This document shows, in pieces, positions 57,622 to 64,000 of a stretch of DNA of 64,000 nt. The notes below the pieces were generated by a model. That model saw only the letters and a list, made by a program, of their open reading frames with translations. It was not told the origin of the DNA and searched no databases. Source of the DNA: Panax quinquefolius (Eukaryota > Streptophyta > Magnoliopsida > Apiales > Araliaceae); assembly GCA_020205615.1 (NCBI GenBank), contig CM035170.1:60687322-60751321 (forward strand), written 5' to 3'. The number at the start of each line of letters is the position of its first letter. Position 1 is the first letter of the stretch. A program made the translations under genes and the position numbers.

Positions 57622-58278
57622 CTAGCAGACGATGATACTTTCCTACGTGAGAGTGAGAATACCTGTCCCACTAAGTGGAAAGAAATGGTAGCAGTTATAT
57701 CCGTTGAGGCTGATGATACTACCAAACCGCTCACTATACTAGCAATTTAACTCAGAGGAAGCAACCATCCTTTGAAAGTGGTCATTCCAGAGCCAATCAA
57801 TTTACCATATAGAGCACAATATTCTATTGTCAGCTTGCACAAAGTTCCATGGAATTATGGAGAAGGTGAAGGATCTAGCTCGCATACAATTGCTACAGTG
57901 TCGAAGGAAAATCCACTGTATCTTCCCCAACGGGTGATGAAGTATACCATCAAGTCAAAAGGGAAAATACCCATGGAGAAGATTGAAAAATTCCTCCGCA
58001 CTATGGGTCATAACGAAGCCAAGGTGGTTTTAAGCTTAAGGGAGGCTCTACAACAAATTTCAATCCTGGACTTGGTTTTAACTTCCGAGGATCACAGGAG
58101 AATATTGATAAAGGTTTTGGAAGAAGCCTACTTGCCAACATCAGTGGATACAGAAAATTTTCAACACTTGGTTGATCACATTTTTAACAACAATGTGATA
58201 TCCTTCACTGATGACGACATACCGCCCGAAGAGACCGGTCATTGCAAGCCGTTACACATTGCAGTTTTGTCATCTTGA
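57622..58278 (+). pseudogene. Tat gag-protease linker region
   Basis: Same frame as gag, with stops at 57,748 (TAA) and 58,276 (TGA). Contains VIPEPINLPYRAQYSIV, VPWNYGEGEG, then a conserved helical region before the protease (FLRTMGHNEAKVVLSL, VLEEAYLPTSVDTENFQHLV, FTDDDIPPEETGHCKPLHI). This block is typical of the segment just upstream of the protease in Tat-lineage polyproteins. It has no enzyme motif of its own. Confidence 0.7.
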
Positions 58279-58281
58279 TAC

Positions 58282-58659
58282 ATGCTAGCTGGAGTCTTGA
58301 TAGATGGAGGCTCATCTCTAAATATCTGTCCTTACGCTACATTGTTGAAGATGAATGTCAATCTCAACCGAATCCGGAGTAGCCATACGGTTATCAAAGC
58401 TTTTTATGGAGCCCGCCGGAATTTGGTCGGAGTAATTGAGTTGCCAATCGAAATTAGTCCCCATACATTCTGCGTATATTTCCACGTGCTCAAGATAGAT
58501 TCAGGATACAACCTGCTCTTGGGACGACCAGGGATTCATATGGCGAGGCGATCCCTCCACCTTCATCAACAACTGAAATACATTATCAACAATAGCCTGG
58601 TCACGGTCAATCTTGAACGAGTGTCCTCAACACGGGGACATGCCATTCATCAATGCTAA
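58282..58659 (+). pseudogene. Tat aspartic protease
   Basis: VLIDGGSSLNICPYATLLKM carries the catalytic Asp in an IDGGSS loop (the usual loop is D-N/S/T-G-S). A second signature is YNLLLGRPGIH at about 58,515-58,550. In frame with gag, so gag-pro was a single frame. It ends by a frameshift near 58,630; the next frame continues with NANADVETVGFHALEV. It would process the polyprotein if intact. Confidence 0.75.
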
Positions 58660-59714
58660 TGCAGATGTTGAAACCGTCGGTTTTCATGCCTTGGAAGTAA
58701 GCAATACCCAATACCATGCTATTGGAACGCCATTTCCCAAACCCAAGATTTACTTACGAGGTAATGTCGGCTACTCGAAAATGATGTCATTGGGTCATCG
58801 GTAGGGACAAGAAATGGGTAAAGATTACCAGGGTATCAAGCATCCCATTCGAGTATATAGTCAAATGGGACAATTTGAACTAGGGCTATTCGCGATTCTA
58901 GTCATAGGAATCCTCATAAGCATCAATGATTCCTTGACTTGACCAACGTGGCGATTATCTTCACCTACGAATTCTGAGTCCGCACAACCTCCGGTAAAGG
59001 TGCCATCCAATTTAATGGCTATGTTATTTCCCAAACCAATACCGGTGAAGGTGAAAGAAGCCTTTGTTCCAGAACCCATAGTGGAAAAGGAGGAACGAAG
59101 AATCAAGCAAAACATCATTCGGATGATGTCAGGCATACGCATCATCGTTCATGATGAACATATAAACAGATACACCCCAGACGATGAATGCCCAGACATA
59201 ATGGCCATCATTCGGTAGGAGGATGATGACAAACCCTCCATCACCACAGTCCACCCGGACTTTGCCCTTTCCAATTGGAGCAGCACTCCTTGCATTGGTC
59301 GACAAGGGTAAAACGGGCAGGAAATCTTTCTGCCATGTAGATATCATAGTTGTTTACTTTTCTGTACAGTACCAGCAGTTTATTTTGTCAGTATATGCTA
59401 ACACTGTGTATGATCAAACTCTTTTATATATACTAAGTGAAACCATATTTTGTTTTCGGGACCACAAATTTAGATGTGCTGTACTTTAGCGATATGGTGC
59501 CTCTTCTCCACAAGGATTGTATACTTTTGATGTAGAGATGAATTCGACCTTGATGGAAATACATGAGGACATTGAGGTGCCTCCAAAAATTTAAGAATGG
59601 GTCAAAACAAACCTAAACCCAACCTTGATCAAACCACTTCCTTGATCTCTAACCTTAGAAAGCCCTAAGTTAATCCAGATTGGTTCAGACCTTACCCCAA
59701 ACCAAAGGAATGAC
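58660..59714 (+). other. Protease-RT spacer with an AT-rich segment
   Basis: Broken reading frames (58,613-58,804; 59,000-59,218; 59,223-59,300) contain no catalytic motif. The part 59,308-59,489 is AT-rich, starts with ggtaaaac and ends with tactttagc. It may be an intron, since splicing between protease and RT has been described for Ogre-type elements. From 59,490 the RT N-terminal extension begins (YTFDVEMNSTLMEIHEDIE). Confidence 0.5.
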
Positions 59715-60510
59715 ATGGTTACGCTACTAACCCAATTCCAAGATGTGTTTGCATGGTCTCATGAAGACATGGTGGGTTTGTCCACTGACATTGTCCTTCA
59801 TCGCCTTCCCATTAAAGAGGGATTTAAGCCAGTTAAGCAAAAGCTCAGGCGATTGAAACCTGAGTGGAGTTTAAAGGTAAAAGAAGAAATTGTGAAACAG
59901 TTTCAAGTTGGCATCATCATCGTGTCCACATATCCTGAGTGGATATCAAACATCGTTCCCGTGCCTAAACCTGGAGGAAAGGTGCGAGTTTGCGTGGATT
60001 ATCGGGACTTGAACAAAGCTTGCCTTAAAGATAGCTTTCCCGTGCCATTCATCCACATCCTCATTGACAATACTGCTCAATACTGCATGTACTCCTTTGC
60101 TAATTGCTTTGCAGGGTACCATTAAATCATAGTTGCTGAAGAAGATCATGAGAAAATTGCTTTCATCACACCTTGGGGAACTTTTTGCTATAGACGGTTG
60201 TCGTTCGGCCTCATAAATGCTCGGAGCCACCTATCAGCGAGCTATGATGGCTCTCTTCCACGACTTAATGCATAAAGAGATAGAGATCTACGTGGATGAC
60301 ATCATTGTCAAATCCCGGAAGGAGGAAGACCACTTAGACTATCTCAAGAAGCTATTCAACAAGTTCCGTAAGTATAAATTGAAGTTGAATCCAGCCAAGT
60401 GCGCCTTTGGCGTTAAATCAGGAAAGTTGCAAGGATTCCTAGTCAGCCACAAAGGGATTGAGCTGGATCCTACCAAAATCCAGGCCATCACGGAAAGGCC
60501 CATTCCTTAG
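59715..60510 (+). pseudogene. Tat reverse transcriptase
   Basis: Frame one, 59,715-60,125: FQDVFAWSHEDMVGL, KQKLRRLKPEWSLKVKEEI, NIVPVPKPGGKVRVCVDYRD, FAGYH then TAA (60,123). It reads on (IIVAEEDHEKIAFITPWGTF, RRLSFGLINA) to an extra C at about 60,222. Frame two then has ATYQRAMMALFHDL, the palm motif YVDDIIVKS (YVDD at 60,289-60,300), LKLNPAKCAFGVKSG and ending TAG (60,508). All RT blocks are present. One stop and one 1-base insertion within this span inactivate it. Confidence 0.85.
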
Positions 60511-61110
60511 ACAGAGAATGAAATATGAGGATTTTTGGGAAGAATCAACTTCATTAGCAGGTTTATATCTCAACTCACGGCAACTTTGTGAGCCAATCTT
60601 CAAGTTATTAAGGAAGAACTCCTCCATGAAATGGAATGATGAGTGCCGAAGGCCTTCCTTTAATCAAAGAGCAACTAGTCAAAGCTCCCATTTTGGTACC
60701 ACCCGGGATGATGTTCCCTTGTTCATGTACACATCCATAAGTGACAATGCCATGGGCTACATCTTTGGACGACAAAAAAGCGATAGAGGCCAAGAACGAG
60801 CTATCTATTACCTCGACAAAAAGATTCAACAACGAAGAACACAAAGTACACTCGATTGAGAAGACTTGTTGTGCTTTTTAGCATGGGCTTCCATGAGGTT
60901 ACAACATTACCTCCATGGTCACACAACCCATCTCATATCCCGCGTGGATCCTCTCAAGTACGTGTTCAATAAACCCATGTTAAATTGTCGGTGTCATCCG
61001 GATGGCGAGTTGATCCTACAACAATTTGACATCGTATACGTGACTCAAAAAGTCCATCAAAGGTCAAGGAATTGCGGATCAATCGGCCATCACCACCTTC
61101 GGGGACTTCA
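60511..61110 (+). pseudogene. Tat RT connection and first RNase H
   Basis: Continues from RT with a TGA at 60,526 (GFLGRINFISRFISQLTAT), an extra T near 60,585, then EPIFKLLRKN, SISDNAMGYIFGRQ, ERAIYYLDKKI, and after another frame change LAWASMRLQHYLHGHTTHL, SRVDPLKYVF, FDIVYVTQK. This order is that of the Ty3-type RNase H that ends the RT polypeptide. At least three frame breaks. Confidence 0.75.
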
Positions 61111-61184
61111 AACCCTTGGAGACATACTTCCCGATGAAGGTGTAATGACGATTCAATGACACCATCGATGATGATACACGCCAA

Positions 61185-61590
61185 ACCTGGAAGATGTATT
61201 TCGATGGACTGTTAATATGGAAGGTTACGAGCTGGAGCGATTCTAGTATCCGATGCAGGGGAAGCGATATCCGTCACCGTCAAATTACAATTTGTTAGCA
61301 CCAACAACATAGCTGAGTATGAAGGCTGTCTCATGGGGCTAAAACTTGCTCGTTCAATGGGCATCAGGCGGTTAACTGTCTTTGGAGATTCGGAGTTAGT
61401 GGTCAGACAATCCACGAGAATCTATCAAACCAAAGAGCTACATTTGCTGCCTTACCATCGGCAAGTTTTACAGATGGTTTTGGAGTTCGAAGAAATCTCC
61501 TTTCTACACATTCCTCGTAATAGGAATGACTTTGCCAACGCATTAGCAACTTTGGCCTCCTTGATTCACATACCTGACAAGGGACACTTG
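61185..61590 (+). pseudogene. Archaeal-type RNase H (second RNase H) of the Tat element
   Basis: KMYFDG (first catalytic Asp) at about 61,191, a frame break before AGAILVSDAGEAISVTVKL, then STNNIAEYEGCLMGLKLARS (catalytic Glu) and LTVFGDSELVVRQ (catalytic Asp). The last motif reads DFANALATLA where an Asp is usual in place of the Asn at 61,537-61,539. A second RNase H between the RT block and integrase marks the Tat lineage. From 61,333 it shares the open frame with integrase. Confidence 0.78.
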
Positions 61591-62928
61591 CCAAGCGTCA
61601 CAATTTCCCTGCACAAGGCACCGGCCTATGGGAACTACGTTGGAGAAGTATCGGATGAGCTACCTCCCATCCAACATCCTTGGTATCGCCATATCAAGGA
61701 ATACCTACGAGATGGATCTACACCCGCTAAGGCAAGCCCGACCGAGAAAAGGCGGATCTATCAACTTGTTATGAAATTCTACCTGAGTGGAGATGCCCTC
61801 TATAAGAGAGATCCAGGACAAGGTCTCCTCAGATATTTAGATAAACACCAAGCTCAAAGGCTTATGGATGAGATCCATGGCGGAGTCTGTGGCCCACACA
61901 TGAGTGGCCCCCTCCTTGTTAAGAAGATCCTCAGGACAGGACATTACTGGCTCTCTCTCAAAGCTAACTGCAATGACCATGTCAGTAGATGTTATCAATG
62001 CCAAATTCATGGGAATGCTATCCACGCCCCTCCACGGGAACTCCACAATATGAGTTCTCCTTGGCCCTTCTCAATGTGGGGAATGGACGTTATTGGGCCC
62101 ATTGAGCCTAAAGTCGGTAATGGACATCGATTTATCTTCACCATGATCGACTACTTCACTAAGTGGGTAGAAGCAACCTCCTTCCCCAGGGTTACCAAAG
62201 AAGTCATCATTGCTTTCATCAGAAACAATGTCATTTGTCGATATGGACAACCAAAGGTAATTATGTCTGACAATGCTAAGAACCTCAACAACAAAATGAT
62301 GGAGGAGTTATGTAGTAAATTCCACATCAAACATCTTAACTCCGTCATCTACCGTCCAAAGATGAATGGTGCTGTTGAAGCGACTAACAAAAACATCAAG
62401 AAGATTATGCAAAAGATGTCCGCCAATCACAAAGGATGGCCTAACTTATTGCCTCTTGCTCTGTTAGCCTACAGAACATCAATGCGCACTTCCACTGGGG
62501 AAACCCCCTACGCATTAACCTATAGGATGGAAGCAGTACTCCCCATAGAAGTTGAAATGGAATCCCTCAGAGTGTTGATAGACGCTCAGCTAGAGGAAGA
62601 CCAATTGGTACAAGACATGTATCACCAATTGCCTCTAATAGACGAAAGGCGAACCGCGACTATCTTCCATGGTCAATTATATCAACAAAGGATCGCCAGA
62701 TCGTACAATAGAAAAGTTCGGCTACAGCATTTTAAACAACATGACTTGGTTTTTAAGAAGATCATTGACAACCAAGATCAATCCAAGGGAAAATTTGCCC
62801 CTAACTGGGAAGGCCCGTTTGTTGTCAATGAAGTATTGACAGGAGGCGCTCTTAGATTGCAAGAAATGGACGGCGATGAATTTCTGCAACTCATCAACTC
62901 AGACGCCGTGAAACGGTACTATGTCTGA
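61333..62928 (+). CDS. Open frame: end of archaeal-type RNase H plus complete integrase
   Basis: 531 codons without a stop, opening inside the RNase H domain, so the first Met is not the natural start. RNase H motifs GDSEL (codons 18-22) and ANALATLA (68-75). Integrase zinc domain H182, H189, C220, C223. Catalytic core D252 (GMDVIGP), D313 (SDNAK), E349 (GAVEATNK): 35 residues lie between D313 and E349, the D,D(35)E spacing of integrases. The C-terminus GKFAPNWEGPF to VKRYYV ends without a chromodomain, as usual for Tat. All integrase catalytic residues are kept although gag, RT and RNase H upstream are broken. Confidence 0.85.
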   Translation: MGLKLARSMGIRRLTVFGDSELVVRQSTRIYQTKELHLLPYHRQVLQMVLEFEEISFLHIPRNRNDFANALATLASLIHIPDKGHLPSVTISLHKAPAYGNYVGEVSDELPPIQHPWYRHIKEYLRDGSTPAKASPTEKRRIYQLVMKFYLSGDALYKRDPGQGLLRYLDKHQAQRLMDEIHGGVCGPHMSGPLLVKKILRTGHYWLSLKANCNDHVSRCYQCQIHGNAIHAPPRELHNMSSPWPFSMWGMDVIGPIEPKVGNGHRFIFTMIDYFTKWVEATSFPRVTKEVIIAFIRNNVICRYGQPKVIMSDNAKNLNNKMMEELCSKFHIKHLNSVIYRPKMNGAVEATNKNIKKIMQKMSANHKGWPNLLPLALLAYRTSMRTSTGETPYALTYRMEAVLPIEVEMESLRVLIDAQLEEDQLVQDMYHQLPLIDERRTATIFHGQLYQQRIARSYNRKVRLQHFKQHDLVFKKIIDNQDQSKGKFAPNWEGPFVVNEVLTGGALRLQEMDGDEFLQLINSDAVKRYYV

Positions 62929-63079
62929 AGTTACCATCAAGCAAACATCCTGGTGTTGGATCATCATATCACCAGTCATTCTGGTTCTTTAACCTCTTTA
63001 CCACATACAACCCTTTTCCACACTTTGCCCCTCAGGGAAATATACTTTTCAAGCCAGCAGCCTGGGTTCACTACGCTCA

Positions 63080-63245
63080 TACAACTTAGGTCATCCCACT
63101 ACGGATTGAACCTCTCGAGTTTATAGTTTGGCTACCCATACATGGGATCAAACTTCTCGTACCTGCAGTTTATCCTCAACCTAGGATCAAACTTTCTCCT
63201 CCCCGCAGTCTGACCTACACATGGGATCACACTTTTCAACTCGCC
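63080..63245 (+). repeat. Short degenerate tandem repeats in the Tat 3' region
   Basis: About four units built from acatgggatcaaacttctc-cctgcagttt: near 63,105 (ggattgaacctctcg), 63,147, 63,193 and 63,222. Period about 40-55 bp. Confidence 0.6.
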
Positions 63246-63254
63246 TTGAGGGGT

Positions 63255-63500
63255 GAACTACGTCGACCTAATCTCCTCTTCAATAAGAGTACGTAGGCAA
63301 CCATTTCATATAGCCCGGTCACAATAAAACAAAAACAACAAAAACATTTCCACCCCATTATCCTTTCAAAAACAAAAACAAAACAAACATGCCTACACTT
63401 TTTCTACCATACAGCTTTGAACCTCTTACACCAGGTTCGAACTACGCAGACCTGATCTCCTCATCAATAGGAGTACGTAGGCAGCCATTCATGATTCGGT
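63255..63500 (+). repeat. Paired tacgtaggca repeats in the Tat 3' region
   Basis: gaactacgtcgacctaatctcctc...agagtacgtaggcaaccattt at about 63,255-63,310 is repeated as gaactacgcagacctgatctcctc...aggagtacgtaggcagccatt at about 63,437-63,492. Weaker versions (ctcctcccaaataggag, ctcctcctgaatagggg) follow at about 63,606 and 63,697. The inner ctcctc/gaggag-like part could form a hairpin. Confidence 0.7.
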
Positions 63501-64000
63501 CTAACCCCCTACCAAAACACAAACACTTGTCAACTAGTACTGGGATCATCCTTCAATCCACTACATTTCATTTGGCTTTAGACCAAAGGGATAGAATTAC
63601 CTGAACTCCTCCCAAATAGGAGATTCGGTGACCATCTAAGCTGCAGTTGTACCTCGAAAAGAAACACCAATCCATAAGAGATGGAATTAACTAGGCTCCT
63701 CCTGAATAGGGGTATTGGCGACTATCTGTGGGGCGGTCAATCTCATAAAGGAAAGCCACACTCCTATCCACATTTCCATATACAGAAACCAGTCCCAAGA
63801 CACCAAAGATGGTAGGGATACACAGAGATCAATGATCCATTTTGAACTGTCCAGAGACAACTCAATGTCCATCCATCCGAAAAAAGTTCAGAATACATCA
63901 AGATCACAAGCCCTGAAGAAGCAGGAAAAATATCAAGCAAGTATTAGAGCATATCAAAAAGGGAAGTGATCAAAAATATATTTCCCTGCTATATATAATG

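Larger units (their letters stand above)
62929..64000 (+). other. 3' untranslated region of the Tat element
   Basis: No convincing coding frame; the short frames at 63,389 and 63,715 have no motif. The region carries tandem repeats and a run of aaaacaaaaac words (63,325-63,390). Neither a purine tract nor the LTR start word tgtagatactcg appears before the window ends, so the 3' LTR lies further on. Confidence 0.65.

Noticed and set aside
1..64000. Search for CRISPR arrays, rRNA, tRNA, host exons or bacterial operons.
   Set aside because: Repeats are LTR-derived or microsatellites. No clover-leaf, rRNA or conserved host protein segment was seen by reading.

Overview
This is a plant nuclear sequence made almost entirely of decayed LTR retrotransposons of the Ty3/gypsy superfamily. 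No host gene, tRNA, rRNA or CRISPR array could be supported. The plant assignment rests on two element types. One is a chromovirus-like (Tekay/Del-type) family with long AT-rich LTRs. The other is a Tat-lineage element with an extra archaeal-type RNase H between the reverse transcriptase block and the integrase. Species cannot be told from the window.

Region 1 (1-46,337) is a nest of one non-autonomous Tekay-like family. An intact LTR is about 2.87-2.95 kb (TG...CA). It is followed by a Met-type primer-binding site with one shared mismatch, then gag with two zinc knuckles, then a protease stub, then an RNase H tail fused to the end of integrase, then a purine tract (aaggaggggagat). Every copy lacks reverse transcriptase, the integrase core and the middle of the chromodomain, and all share one frameshift, so the deleted form itself was amplified. 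Reading along the window: minus-strand copies A1 (1-1,285), A2 (1,286-7,760) and B-minus (7,761-11,434); a head-to-head inversion at 11,434/11,435; plus-strand copies B-plus (11,435-16,571), C (13,717-25,497), D (27,074-33,881) and E (36,797-43,605); then a minus-strand LTR (43,606-46,337). A 3.7 kb insertion (21,135-24,834) splits the 3' LTR of C. The block holding the end of that insertion, an inverted LTR fragment and element D is present again about 9.8 kb downstream with element E, which indicates a tandem segmental duplication.

Region 2 (46,338-52,078) holds an unidentified repeat, an old piece of a Tat-type LTR (47,361-47,848), the start of another LTR (47,849-48,164) and a minus-strand solo LTR of about 3.9 kb (48,165-52,039).

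Region 3 (52,079-64,000) is a younger but broken Tat-lineage element. It has a 5' LTR (52,079-54,933) carrying TA microsatellites, a 59-bp tandem repeat and a probable 172-bp MITE; an Arg-type primer-binding site at 54,936; gag-protease in one frame with nine stops; frameshifted RT and RNase H; and a long open frame for the end of the archaeal-type RNase H plus a complete integrase (61,333-62,928). Its 3' LTR lies beyond the window.

Nothing here looks like a new host gene system. The most notable features are the shared-deletion gag family with a possible fused reading frame, stem-loop arrays in its LTR leader, LTR inverted repeats that could give hairpin RNA, a duplicated knuckle module in the Tat gag, and stop codons that largely fit C-to-T decay.
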